Numbered from the stretch's first letter, positions 43,631-51,213 are shown. The stretch: 64,000 nucleotides of DNA from Kibdelosporangium persicum (GCF_013280595.1 NZ_JAAATY010000021.1:97120-161119), one strand, 5' to 3'. Notes: generated by a model from the sequence alone, not told the origin. Numbers and translations: made by a program.

Positions 43631-44838
43631 GGCCGGACCTCCTCCAGAGTCGGGATCGGGAAGACCAGCCTGCCGCCCCATTCACTTATGTAGGACAGCT
43701 GCGCGGTCAGTTCGGTCCGCAGGTTCCACGGCAGGACCAGCACGTAGTCCGGCTTGTCGTCGGCGATCCGCTCCGGGGGATGGATCGGGATCCGGGTGCC
43801 CGGGGTGAACCGGCCGTGCTTGTACGGGTTGCGGTCCACTGTGTACTTCAGGATGTCCGGCCGGATTCCGCAGTGGTTGAGCAACGTGTTGCCCTTGCCC
43901 GGCGCGCCGTAGCCGACCACCGTCTTGCCGGTGGCGGCGGCGCCGAGCAGGAACCGCAGCAGGTTCTGCCGGACGGTGTCGACGTTGCGAGCGAAGTCCT
44001 GGTAGCCGGACATGTCGTGCAGACCGGCCCGGCGCTCCTCTTCGAGCACGAACCCGACGGACTTCCCCGGCTGTGCTTCGACCGGCCGTGCCCAGAGGCG
44101 GATCGAGCCGCCGTGCGTCGGCAGGAGTTCCACGTCGACCACGTGCAGGCCGCTCGAAGCAAGCGCTCGCTGGGCGGACGCGACCGTGTAGTACTGGAAG
44201 TGCTCGTGGTAGATCGTGTCGTACTGGTTGTACTGGACCAGGCTGAGCAGGTGCTGGACCTCGATGGACACCCAGCCGTCGTCCTTGACCAGTTCCCGCA
44301 GGCCCGCGGTGAAGCCCTGGATGTCCGGGATGTGCGCGTAGACGTTGTTCGCCACAACGAGATCCGCCGGGCCGTGTTCGGACCGGACACTCGCGGCGGT
44401 GTCCTTGTTCAGGAACGCCGTCCTGGTCGGCACGCCCTTGTCCCGCGCCGCGGCTCCGACGTTCACCGAGGGCTCGATGCCCAGGCAGCGGATTCCCTTG
44501 GCCACCACGTGTCGCAGGAGATAACCGTCGTTGCTGGCGACCTCCACCACGAACTCCGGCTTGATCTTCTCGACCGCCTGGTCCACGAACTTGCGGGCGT
44601 GCTCGACCCAGGACGTGGCGAACGACGAGAAGTAGGCGTACTCGGTGAACGTGTCCTCCGGCGTGATCAACGGAGGGATCTGGGCCAGCAGGCAACTCCG
44701 GCAGACGCGAAGGTGCAGCGGGTACGTGGGTTCCGGCTCGTCCAGCTGCGTGGCGGCGAGGAACCGCTCGCACGGCGGGGTGGCGCCCAGGTCCACCACG
44801 CTCTCCAGTTCGGCCGAACCGCAGAGTCGGCAGATCAT
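43627..44838 (-). CDS. NDP-sugar C-methyltransferase
   Basis: A 403-residue SAM enzyme of the TylCIII/NovU/EvaC type, adding a methyl branch to a keto-sugar nucleotide. Zinc ribbon: Cys3, Cys6, Cys46, Cys49. FVVEVASNDGYLLRHVVAKGIRCLGIEPSVNV is SAM motif I-II; ADLVVANNVYAHIPDIQGF motif III; DTIYHEHFQYYTVASAQ contains the catalytic His-Glu-His; VVGYGAPGKGNTLLNHCGI and YVLVLPWNLRTEL make the C-terminal half. All expected residues are present, unlike the paralogue at 39512. ATG 44838 has AAGGAG seven bases ahead and overlaps the TGA of the initiating transferase (TGATG). Confidence 0.92.
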   Translation of the reverse strand: MICRLCGSAELESVVDLGATPPCERFLAATQLDEPEPTYPLHLRVCRSCLLAQIPPLITPEDTFTEYAYFSSFATSWVEHARKFVDQAVEKIKPEFVVEVASNDGYLLRHVVAKGIRCLGIEPSVNVGAAARDKGVPTRTAFLNKDTAASVRSEHGPADLVVANNVYAHIPDIQGFTAGLRELVKDDGWVSIEVQHLLSLVQYNQYDTIYHEHFQYYTVASAQRALASSGLHVVDVELLPTHGGSIRLWARPVEAQPGKSVGFVLEEERRAGLHDMSGYQDFARNVDTVRQNLLRFLLGAAATGKTVVGYGAPGKGNTLLNHCGIRPDILKYTVDRNPYKHGRFTPGTRIPIHPPERIADDKPDYVLVLPWNLRTELTAQLSYISEWGGRLVFPIPTLEEVRP

Positions 44839-46310
44839 CAATATGCTCCTTGGCCCTTCAGCACGGCACGAACCGTCTTCCACAGGATCAGCGCGTCCAG
44901 CGCCAGCGACCAGTCCTCGACGTAGCGCAGGTCGAGCCGGACGGCTTCCTCCCACGGCAGGTCGCTACGCCCGCTGACCTGCCACAACCCGGTGAGTCCC
45001 GGCTTGACCAGTAATCTGCGCCTGGCGTCGGAGCTGTAGCGCTCGGTCTCCTCCGGCAACGGCGGGCGCGGACCGACCAGCGACATCTGCCCGGCGATCA
45101 CGTTGAACAGCTGGGGCAGCTCGTCCATGGAGAACCGCCGCAGAACGGCGCCGATCCTGGTCACCCGCGGGTCCTTGCGCATCTTGAACAACGGGCCCTC
45201 GGCCTCGTTCGCGTCCAGCAACCGGCACCGCTGGGCGTGCGCGCCCGGCACCATCGTCCGGAACTTGATCATCGTGAAAGCCTTGCCGCCCTTGCCGATC
45301 CGGCGCTGCCGGTAGAACACCGGCCCGCCGTCGCCCAGCTTGACGGCCAGCGCGATCGCCAGAAAGAACGGGGAGAGCAGCGCGACGAGGATCGCGCCGC
45401 CGACCCGGTCGACGATCTCCTTGACGACCCGGCGCGTGCCGGTGAAGACCGGCGCGGACAGCTTGAGCAGCGGCATGCCGAGCACGCCCGTGACGTGCAG
45501 CCGTGGCCCGGCGACCTCCATCAGCACGGGCGCGACGACCAGGTCCGCTGAGGTGTTCTCCAACTCCCAGGACAATCGCTGCAGGCGCCTCGGCGTCCAG
45601 TACGCGTCCGCCGTGACCGCGACAATGCGGTAACCGCCGCGTTGGACCTGCTCGACCACGTCCTCGAGGCGCCCGACCACCGGCACGCCGTCGACCCGGC
45701 CGTCCGGCCCGGTGCCCAGTCCGTCGGCCGTGCAGACCGCTTCGACTCGCCAGCCTTGGTGCGGCGCTTTGCGGGTTCGTTCGATCAGGTCCGTGACCGT
45801 GCCGACGCCTCCGGCGGCGAGCACCGACAGCAGGCAGTGGCCTGCCTGCCTGCGCTTGTGCAGCAGGCGCCGGAGCAGGTAGCGGACCGGAAAGTCGATC
45901 ACCGCCATGGCCGGGACGGCGAGAAAAACCCAGGGACGCAGGCCTTCGAGGCTCAGGGCGTAACCACCGATGGCGAGGATCACCACCGCCGTGAACAGGC
46001 CGCGGTAGAGCCTGCGGAACTCTTCGGCGCCGTCGCCGAGCGCCGCGGCACTCCAGGCGCGGGACCCGCCCAGGCCGGCGAAGACGGCGGCAAGGGTGAG
46101 CGACACGAAGACACTGGCGTGCAGCGCGGTCAACGCGCCGACGACGGCGTTGACGACGATCACGACGCCGAGAATGACGGAAAGATCCGAACCGATGACG
46201 GCAAGCTGGTAACGGCGTTCCCAGGTGGCCACCATTGGCCGGGCCGATTCGGGCAAATGCCACGGGAAGACAGGAGGAAAACGACGCACCGACCCGGCCC
46301 GTTCTCTCAT
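44838..46310 (-). CDS. Polyprenyl-phosphate sugar-1-phosphate transferase (initiating enzyme, second)
   Basis: A 490-residue paralogue of 22903-24402 with the same plan: N-terminal helices (about 38-150), a Rossmann-type module (LLSVLAAGGVGTVTDLIERT, VPVVGRLEDVVEQV), one helix near 300 and the catalytic domain VFYRQRRIGKGGKAFTMIKFRTM, DELPQLFNVIAGQMSLVGPRP and KPGLTGLWQVSGRSDLPWEE. Start ATG 46310 has GGAGA seven bases upstream; the frame stays open for 60 more codons without a better start. It leads the unit to 41223 and marks the right edge of the polysaccharide region. It may choose a different sugar from its paralogue, since the modules before the catalytic domain differ most. Confidence 0.92.
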   Translation of the reverse strand: MRERAGSVRRFPPVFPWHLPESARPMVATWERRYQLAVIGSDLSVILGVVIVVNAVVGALTALHASVFVSLTLAAVFAGLGGSRAWSAAALGDGAEEFRRLYRGLFTAVVILAIGGYALSLEGLRPWVFLAVPAMAVIDFPVRYLLRRLLHKRRQAGHCLLSVLAAGGVGTVTDLIERTRKAPHQGWRVEAVCTADGLGTGPDGRVDGVPVVGRLEDVVEQVQRGGYRIVAVTADAYWTPRRLQRLSWELENTSADLVVAPVLMEVAGPRLHVTGVLGMPLLKLSAPVFTGTRRVVKEIVDRVGGAILVALLSPFFLAIALAVKLGDGGPVFYRQRRIGKGGKAFTMIKFRTMVPGAHAQRCRLLDANEAEGPLFKMRKDPRVTRIGAVLRRFSMDELPQLFNVIAGQMSLVGPRPPLPEETERYSSDARRRLLVKPGLTGLWQVSGRSDLPWEEAVRLDLRYVEDWSLALDALILWKTVRAVLKGQGAY

Positions 46311-46477
46311 GCAGTCTCTCCAGGTGTCCAGCCGTGGCGGGGCGGGAGCGTCGAAAAAGATGATCAGGCCCGCGCCCCAAGGGGAGTCGCTCCATCTTCG
46401 GACACCGTTACCGCTCGCGCGAAAGATTACGAAATGGCGCGTCTCCTCATTCACGTGGGTCGCCGGAAAAAAGCCAC

Positions 46478-46493
46478 TCAGTGTGATCACTGA
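46478..46493. promoter_or_regulatory. Inverted repeat TCAGTGTGATCACTGA
   Basis: Six-base arms around TGAT, about 170 bases before the start of the second initiating transferase. The GTG-x4-CAC core resembles half-sites bound by several regulator families; none can be named. Confidence 0.35.
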
Positions 46494-46982
46494 TGGCGAC
46501 TCTCACCCGGTCAGCGCAACCCCGGCGGCCACGTTCGTCACACAGCATTACCTTCCTACGCCATCCTGGTGAACAACGCTGGGCCGTTCGCCGATCCGCG
46601 CAGCGGCCTGACAACGCCCCACATGGCCTGTTTCACCCACCAGAACACCAAGAACCACCCGTGGGGGTGACATTCGGAATTCCCGCGAGCAAATTGGCAA
46701 ACGTGAACGCCACTGGTAATGCGCGACCAGAATACTCACCCACCGAAAAAGCCATCGACCCAGGTCGAGCCCCCTTTTCCCGCGAACCCGCCCCGCCTTC
46801 GCCCGCGGACCCCACCTCCGGGCCGCCCACACGCACCGAAGATCATCCCGCCCGGCCGACGCGGAGCCCTGCGGACGAGCGGACCGGCAAGGCCCGCCCA
46901 GCGTGAACACCCGGCTCCGCGTGCCGACCGCCTACCCGAAACCCTTGCGGCACAAGGAACCCAGACCCCAGCGACACTGGTG

Positions 46983-47010
46983 CGCCTAGGGAATGTGGGC
47001 CACGCCTAGG
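46983..47010 (+). promoter_or_regulatory. Two CGCCTAGG direct repeats, 20-bp spacing
   Basis: Copies at 46983-46990 and 47003-47010 place both on the same helix face, 32 bases before ATG 47042. This is the pattern of a dimeric activator or repressor site. Confidence 0.4.
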
Positions 47011-47041
47011 ACTTCTTCGTCATGGCGCCGGTCAGCCGAAA

Positions 47042-48601
47042 ATGGACAATTTTCCTGTGAGTGAATCAACGAAAGAAAACCCTGCACGTTTCACTCGGCG
47101 AGGATTCATCGGAGGCGTTACCGCCGGTGCGGCGGCCGCGTCATTGCCCGGGACGACGGCGTTCGCGCAATCGGCACCTGAGGTGACCAATCCGAGGTTC
47201 TTCGGTCGGATCTTCCGGCTTCCGCCGTTCGCGCAGCCCACCCAGCAGGTGCTGGAAGCGTTGCGGGAGCTGGGAAAGCCAGGCGGCCTGATGGACGCCA
47301 GGGATCCGCTGCACGAGGGGCCGGTCCGCTTGATCACGAACCCGGAACTGAGCCCCAACAATGTGGACAATCCATTCCATACGGCCGGGACGACGTTCTT
47401 CGGCCAGTTCGTCGACCACGATTTCACGTTCGACCTGAATTCGCGGCTCGGGGTGCCGACCGAGCCGGAGACGTCACCGAACACGCGGGTCCCGACGTTG
47501 TCCCTGGATTCGGTGTACGGCGGCGGCCCCTCCGCGAACCCTGAGCTGTTCGATCCGGGTGACCGGATCAAGTTCCGGGTGGAGAGCGGCGGCGTGTTCG
47601 AGGACCTGCCGCGGCGGTCCGACCGGGTCGCCGTCATCGCCGACCCGCGCAACGACGAGAACCTGATGATCGCCGGCCTGCATGCGGCGTTCCTGCTCGC
47701 GCACAACCGGGCCGTCGACCAGTTGCGGGCCCAGGGTGTCCCGGCCGACCAGGTCTACAACGAGGCCAAGCGGCTGATCACGTGGCACTACCAGTGGATC
47801 GTCGTGCACGAGTTCCTGCCGCAGATCATCGGTTTCGGCCTGACGCAGGACATCCTGCGGCACGGCCGCAGGCACTACCGGCCCGCCGCGGGCCGGCACT
47901 TCATGCCGGTGGAGTTCCAGGGCGCGGTGTACCGCTTCGGCCACAGCATGGTCCGGCCGTCCTATCGGGCCAATCTGGCCGGCGACAACGGCAACCCGTT
48001 CTTCGGGTTCATCTTCGACCCGGCCGGACAGGGCCAGGCCGATCCGGTGGACCTGCGCGGCCGCGCGCGGGCCCGGCGCCGGTTCATCGGCTGGCAGACG
48101 TTCTTCGACTTCGGTGACGGCGAGGTCCGGCCGAACAAGCGGATCGACACCAAGGTCTCGACGGCCTTGTTCACCCTGCCCCTGCAGGCCATCCCGACCG
48201 GCGACCCGCCGACCGCCCTGCCGCAACGCAACCTGCTGCGCCACGTCACCTGGTCGCTGCCATCAGGGCAGGCGATCGCCCAGGCCATGGGCATCCCGGT
48301 CCTCGGCCCCGACACGTTCCCCGAACTGCGCCCGCTGAACGTGGGCTTCGACGCGAGCACCCCGCTCTGGTACTACATCCTCAAGGAGGCCCAAGTCCTC
48401 GGCGACGGCCTGTCACTGGCGGGCATAGGAGCCCGAATCGTCGGTGAGGTCTTCATAGGCCTGCTCCAGCTGGACCCGTCGAGCTACCTCGCCGCCCAAC
48501 CAACCTGGCGCCCAACCCTGCCCAGAAGGTCACCGGAAACCTTCACAATGGTCGACCTCCTGACCTACGCCCGCGTAGACCCCACCTCCCGCCGCCAGTA
48601 G
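47042..48601 (+). CDS. Tat-exported animal-type haem peroxidase
   Basis: A 519-residue member of the peroxidase-cyclooxygenase (An_peroxidase) superfamily. ARFTRRGFIGGVTAGAAAASLPGTTAFAQ (residues about 15-43) is a twin-arginine signal. NPFHTAGTTFFGQFVDHDFTFD holds the distal His and calcium-site Asp (Q-F-x-D-H-D), DPRNDENLMIAGLHAAFLLAHNRAVDQL is the family block with the catalytic Arg region near VEFQGAVYRFGHSMV, where the proximal haem His lies in F-G-H-S-M. The C-terminal part ends in TMVDLLTYARVDP. Expected to oxidise halides or organic substrates with peroxide outside the membrane. ATG 47042 was used; GTG 47057 is possible and neither has a clear ribosome site. No link to the polysaccharide genes other than adjacency. 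Confidence 0.88.
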   Translation: MDNFPVSESTKENPARFTRRGFIGGVTAGAAAASLPGTTAFAQSAPEVTNPRFFGRIFRLPPFAQPTQQVLEALRELGKPGGLMDARDPLHEGPVRLITNPELSPNNVDNPFHTAGTTFFGQFVDHDFTFDLNSRLGVPTEPETSPNTRVPTLSLDSVYGGGPSANPELFDPGDRIKFRVESGGVFEDLPRRSDRVAVIADPRNDENLMIAGLHAAFLLAHNRAVDQLRAQGVPADQVYNEAKRLITWHYQWIVVHEFLPQIIGFGLTQDILRHGRRHYRPAAGRHFMPVEFQGAVYRFGHSMVRPSYRANLAGDNGNPFFGFIFDPAGQGQADPVDLRGRARARRRFIGWQTFFDFGDGEVRPNKRIDTKVSTALFTLPLQAIPTGDPPTALPQRNLLRHVTWSLPSGQAIAQAMGIPVLGPDTFPELRPLNVGFDASTPLWYYILKEAQVLGDGLSLAGIGARIVGEVFIGLLQLDPSSYLAAQPTWRPTLPRRSPETFTMVDLLTYARVDPTSRRQ

Positions 48602-48627
48602 CGAACAGAACCAAACCCCCAGAAATG

Positions 48628-48881
48628 TGCCGAAAGCACAAGCCCGACACCCGAAGCCACCCCAACCAGAGCGAAGCCGCGAAGCAGCGAGCAAGGACAA
48701 AGAGGTGCTGAAAGCACAAGAGATCTGTAAACAAGGGCGCCCCGCGCCCGTTCGCTGGTCAAACCAAAAGCACCCAGCGCTGGAAGGTAAGGAGCTCGCA
48801 CCGTGGGGGCTTGGGGGGCTCGGCCCCCCAAAATAATCGCACGAGATCCCGAGCGAAGCCGCAAAGCGGCGAGTAAGGGAC
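48628..48881. repeat. Local direct repeats and mini-hairpins after the peroxidase gene
   Basis: GAGCGAAGCCGCGAAGCAGC (near 48669) and GAGCGAAGCCGCAAAGCGGC (near 48851) begin a 30-base direct repeat. GTGCxGAAAGCACAAG hairpins occur near 48628 and 48704. The intergenic repeat copy A lies between them. No gene seen in 48602-48892. Confidence 0.55.
48769..48831 (+). repeat. Intergenic hairpin repeat, copy A
   Basis: About 62 bases shared with copies B and C: CCCAGCGCTGG, then AGCTCGCACCGTGGGGG and a 9-bp stem hairpin TTGGGGGGC-TCG-GCCCCCCAA (48811-48831). It lies between the peroxidase gene and the minus-strand tRNA genes. Confidence 0.85.
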
Positions 48882-48892
48882 CCCAGATCGAG

Positions 48893-48966
48893 TGGCCAGG
48901 GGCGGGGTCGAACCGCCGACCTTCCGCTTTTCAGGCGGACGCTCGTACCAACTGAGCTACCTGGCC
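48893..48966 (-). tRNA. tRNA-Phe (GAA)
   Basis: 74 bases forming a full cloverleaf: acceptor GGCCAGG pairs with CCTGGCC, discriminator A, TAGCTCAGTTGG D-arm, anticodon loop CTGAAAA with GAA, and GGTTCGACCC T-arm. No encoded CCA. Third of three tRNAs read on the minus strand. Confidence 0.96.
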
Positions 48967-49000
48967 GTGAGGGTCCGGGATGTACCCGGACCCTCGGTGG

Positions 49001-49074
49001 CGACCCAGACGGGACTCGAACCCGCGACCTTCGCCGTGACAGGGCGACGCGCTAACCAACTGCGCCACTGGGCC
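49001..49074 (-). tRNA. tRNA-Asp (GTC)
   Basis: 74 bases. Acceptor GGCCCAG pairs with CTGGGTC (one G-U), discriminator G as expected for Asp, D-arm GGCGCAGTTGGTTAGCGC, anticodon loop CTGTCAC with GTC, T-arm GGGTTCGAGTCCC. Second of the Glu-Asp-Phe set. Confidence 0.96.
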
Positions 49075-49096
49075 TTGCTTCTTGCATTTTACCGCG

Positions 49097-49169
49097 TGCT
49101 CCCAACGGGATTCGAACCCGCGCTGCCGCCTTGAAAGGGCGGAGTCCTAGGCCGCTAGACGATGGGAGC
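49097..49169 (-). tRNA. tRNA-Glu (TTC)
   Basis: 73 bases. Acceptor GCTCCCA pairs with TGGGAGC, discriminator A, D-arm CGTCTAGCGGCCTAGGAC, anticodon loop CTTTCAA with TTC, T-arm GGGTTCGAATCCC. First of the three genes on the minus strand; the promoter should lie in 49170-49395. Confidence 0.96.
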
Positions 49170-49395
49170 CCAGTCCCTTTGGCTTGCCGCTGGGAGCAAG
49201 GAGAACTATAGGGCACGCCCCCATGGTCCTACAAAACGGGTTATCCAAAACGCCACGACCTGCGAAAACGTCTCCGCAACGGCGTGTTTCCGGGTCCATG
49301 GGCGCCTCGTTGAGCCCATGGACCGGCCAGGTGGTCCTCGTCACATCTTTCGCGTGACCACCGCGCCCCCCAGTCCGCGGCCGCCTGACCTGGTG

Positions 49396-49644
49396 TCATC
49401 GGCCGACTGGCGGGATTCCGTCGTCGCCCGGCACCAGGCCGAGCATGTCCAGCAGCAGTCGGCAGTCCTCGGCGTCCAGCGCGCCACGGGCCACGGCTAG
49501 CCGTGCCTTGCGGATCTGCTCGTCGGTCACCCGCGAGGTTTCTCCGCCGCGCTGGGCCGGGACGCCACCGGCGTAGCCGGCCCCGCTCCCGGTCATCGTG
49601 TCTTGCTGCATCAAGAAGTTGCGCACTTCGAGGGACCCGCTCAT
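49396..49644 (-). CDS. Small conserved-looking hypothetical protein
   Basis: An 82-residue protein. The first half is polar and flexible (MQQDTMTGSGAGYAGGVPAQRGGE); the second, VTDEQIRKARLAVARGALDAEDCRLLLDMLGLVPGDDG, forms two probable helices with the look of a small binding domain and one cysteine. ATG 49644 has GGGGAGG four bases upstream, which strongly supports translation. It is upstream of tRNA-Glu on the same strand but more than 220 bases away. No family recognised. Confidence 0.7.
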   Translation of the reverse strand: MSGSLEVRNFLMQQDTMTGSGAGYAGGVPAQRGGETSRVTDEQIRKARLAVARGALDAEDCRLLLDMLGLVPGDDGIPPVGR

Positions 49645-49831
49645 GACGCCTCCCCGGCTCGGCTGTGGCCGTGAGGTTATGGGAGGAAAAGCCCTGCCCA
49701 CAGCCCCCCGCAGAGTGAACCGTCTACAACCGTGGGTAGCCGGATGAGCGCGTTTGGCAGCGGTCTCAGTGGGTACTACGCGGCTGGGTCGCGTCCGGGT
49801 AGGTCCATTCGGGTGAGCGCGGTGGACGATA

Positions 49832-49843
49832 TTGTGTACACAA
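49832..49843. promoter_or_regulatory. Perfect palindrome TTGTGTACACAA
   Basis: Twelve-base perfect palindrome 69-58 bases before the copZ start codon, upstream of the CsoR-type box. Its AT-rich dyad is a typical operator form (GntR- or TetR-like), but no factor can be assigned. Confidence 0.45.
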
Positions 49844-49859
49844 ACCGTCCGCTTACCTC

Positions 49860-49874
49860 TACCCCCTATGGGTA
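49860..49874. promoter_or_regulatory. CsoR-type copper operator TACCC-CCTAT-GGGTA
   Basis: Perfect five-base arms with a five-base centre, the form bound by actinobacterial CsoR repressors that release DNA when loaded with Cu(I). It ends 26 bases before the GTG of the copper-chaperone gene, the expected position for repression. Confidence 0.8.
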
Positions 49875-49900
49875 CTTGAGCGTTACGAAGGGATACTCCG

Positions 49901-50104
49901 GTGCAGACCACCTACACCGTCTCGGGCATGACCTGTCAGCACTGCGTCACCTCGGTGACCGAAGAACTGTCCGAGATCGACGGCGTCACGGACGTCACGG
50001 TCGACCTGGCCACCGGAGCGGTCACCGTCACCAGCTCGGCGCCCCTCGACGAGGTCGCGGTCAAAGCCGCCGTCACCGAAGCGGGATACGACCTGGCCGG
50101 CTAG
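49901..50104 (+). CDS. copZ: CopZ-like copper chaperone (HMA domain)
   Basis: A 67-residue heavy-metal-associated protein that carries Cu(I) in the cytoplasm. TYTVSGMTCQHCVTSVTEEL contains the M-T-C-x-x-C metal site (Cys12 and Cys15), followed by VTDVTVDLATGAVTVTSSAPLDEVAVKAAVTEAGY, the whole beta-alpha-beta-beta-alpha-beta fold. GTG 49901 has GAAGGGAT eight bases upstream. Regulated, in all likelihood, by the CsoR box at 49860-49874. No P-type copper ATPase or csoR gene lies next to it in the window, so it is a detached member of a copper regulon. Confidence 0.93.
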   Translation: MQTTYTVSGMTCQHCVTSVTEELSEIDGVTDVTVDLATGAVTVTSSAPLDEVAVKAAVTEAGYDLAG

Positions 50105-50312
50105 AACAAGGCCACTTTCGCCGGGAACAAGCGAATGTCGTGTGCTTGGAACACCCAAGAACGGGGTACCCCGTACGCCTTCACCAGTCAGGGAAACATC
50201 AAGTGAACAGTTCCCCGGAATTTTCGGCGCGGACATCTCGCCTACGACAGGTGAGCGTGCAACAATCTAGGAGCTGACACACCCCCGGTCAGCGCCTGTG
50301 GAGATCCCCTCC

Positions 50313-50345
50313 GGCCCCCGCGTTCCTCCCCCTGGCGCGGGGGCC
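50313..50345 (+). terminator. Hairpin GGCCCCCGCG / CGCGGGGGCC
   Basis: Perfect 10-bp stem (50313-50322 with 50336-50345) and a 13-base loop, about 210 bases after copZ. No U-tract. Likely end of the copZ transcript or a transcript from the other strand. Confidence 0.55.
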
Positions 50346-50401
50346 TCCGCATCCCTGCTCGGCTCCTTCGTCGCCTTCGCAGGTGGCCCCCGCGAATCAT
50401 T

Positions 50402-50462
50402 TTGGGGGGCCGGGCCCTCCAAGCCCCCCACGGTGCGAGTTCCTCCGGAACCAGCGTGGGCA
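50402..50462 (-). repeat. Intergenic hairpin repeat, copy B
   Basis: Read on the minus strand: GTGCCCACGCTGG, then AACTCGCACCGTGGGGGG and the hairpin TTGGAGGGC-CCG-GCCCCCCAA (50422-50402), with one G-U-type mismatch in the stem. It matches copies A and C over its full length with scattered changes and one indel. Confidence 0.8.
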
Positions 50463-50469
50463 CTTTTGG

Positions 50470-50720
50470 GTTGGACTAACGCAACTTTTTTGCAACAGCG
50501 CTTCCGCGCTTATTGCTAATGGTTACTACGCGTTGTCGGGTGGGGATCTTTTGTTCGTATTCAAGTTTGGGTACTGATGAGGCTGCATCTGGAGTTGCAG
50601 CTTTTTGGTGTGGACCTCACCTTATCGGGTGATCACGGACGTGTTCACTGGGGGTGTTCGGTATGTGAACGGATGGTGTTCCGTGACTGTGATGCGGGGC
50701 ATGACAGTCTTCTGGTGCGG
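50470..50720 (+). ncRNA. Candidate structured RNA region
   Basis: Base composition drops well below the surroundings. GCTGCA (50582-50587) pairs with TGCAGC (50596-50601) and is followed by TTTTT (50602-50606), a classic intrinsic terminator, rare in such genomes. TCACGGA (50633-50639) pairs with TCCGTGA (50680-50686), enclosing GTTCAC (50643-50648) with GTGAAC (50665-50670). No start, stop or promoter could be fixed, and strand is a guess from the U-tract. No known RNA family recognised. Confidence 0.3.
50582..50606 (+). terminator. Intrinsic terminator-like hairpin with U-tract
   Basis: Six-bp stem GCTGCA/TGCAGC with an eight-base loop and five T's directly after. Nothing annotated lies just upstream on this strand, which hints at an unannotated transcript. 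Confidence 0.6.
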
Positions 50721-50826
50721 GTCCACCTGCGGAGATGACGCTTAAGTAGGCGAATGGTTGCGTCGTGTCGGTGTGTCGCGGCTCACAGACACTGTCTTCC
50801 CGCAACCGAACCGTTATCGTGACCGG

Positions 50827-51144
50827 GTGCCTTTGCCATCACTGGGACGCAGCCGCAGCAAGAGCGCCAGTCCTCGGCGCGCACCAGCCGACCAGCTCGC
50901 CCCCGACACCGAGCTGGAAAGCTACCTGGCCGCCATCGCGCCTGAGGCCGACGTGGAGACCACCGCGTCCGGCCGCCGATTCGGCAACGCCGAGGTCTAC
51001 CAGCTGCGCCTGTCCCTCATCGCCAACGAGCAGCTCCGCGAACTGGCCGCGCACCGCCAGACCTCCCCGCACGCACTGGCCCAGGAGTGGGTCATGGAGC
51101 GGTTGTCCTGGGAGGCCCAGCAGCTGCGCTACCCGCAGAGCTGA
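50827..51144 (+). CDS. Small RHH-like hypothetical protein
   Basis: A 105-residue protein. The basic, low-complexity start (LGRSRSKSASPRRAPADQ) is followed by an acidic linker and a compact domain: FGNAEVYQLRLSLIANEQLRELAAHRQTSPHALAQEWVMERLSWEAQQL. A strand (VYQLRLSL) then two helices resemble a ribbon-helix-helix or antitoxin-like DNA-binding unit, though this is pattern only. GTG 50827 has no ribosome site, but TATCGT (50814-50819) seven bases upstream would suit a leaderless mRNA. It is convergent with cspA, with a shared terminator between. Confidence 0.7.
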   Translation: MPLPSLGRSRSKSASPRRAPADQLAPDTELESYLAAIAPEADVETTASGRRFGNAEVYQLRLSLIANEQLRELAAHRQTSPHALAQEWVMERLSWEAQQLRYPQS

Positions 51145-51176
51145 CACACCGCGACACACACCCCGAGAGAACAACA

Positions 51177-51213
51177 AAGGGCCCTGGGCGAACTTCGGTC
51201 GCCCAGGGCCCTT
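51177..51213. terminator. Bidirectional terminator, perfect 15-bp stem
   Basis: AAGGGCCCTGGGCGA (51177-51191) and its exact complement (51199-51213) with a seven-base loop containing CTTCGG, a very stable tetraloop type. A-run before and T's after serve both directions, between the RHH-like gene and cspA. Confidence 0.9.

Larger units (their letters stand above)
46311..47041. other. 731-bp gene-free region with putative operators
   Basis: Reading frames here are short, Pro/Arg-rich and without codon bias, so I call no gene. The part from about 46400 to 46760 is visibly less GC-rich than the flanks. TCAGTG-TGAT-CACTGA (46478-46493) is a perfect inverted repeat upstream of the minus-strand transferase gene. 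CGCCTAGG occurs at 46983-46990 and 47003-47010, exactly 20 bases apart, upstream of the peroxidase gene. Confidence 0.55.
50105..50826. other. 722-bp gene-free region with hairpins and a low-GC stretch
   Basis: No convincing gene. It contains a perfect 10-bp stem hairpin (50313-50345), intergenic repeat copy B (50402-50462), a stretch of visibly lower GC with T-runs (about 50470-50720), an intrinsic-terminator-like hairpin (50582-50606) and nested stems (50633-50686). The pattern suits one or more untranslated RNAs better than a protein. Confidence 0.55.

Noticed and set aside
46493..46910. Overlapping frames on both strands between the transferase and peroxidase genes
   Set aside because: Pro/Arg-rich, no ribosome site, no codon bias and no recognisable domain; treated as intergenic.
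48893..49169. Genomic island anchored in the tRNA cluster
   Set aside because: No tRNA fragment repeat, integrase or shift in composition was found beside the cluster.
49732..50277. 181-codon plus-strand frame across copZ
   Set aside because: It runs through the CsoR box and out of frame with the clear copper chaperone gene.
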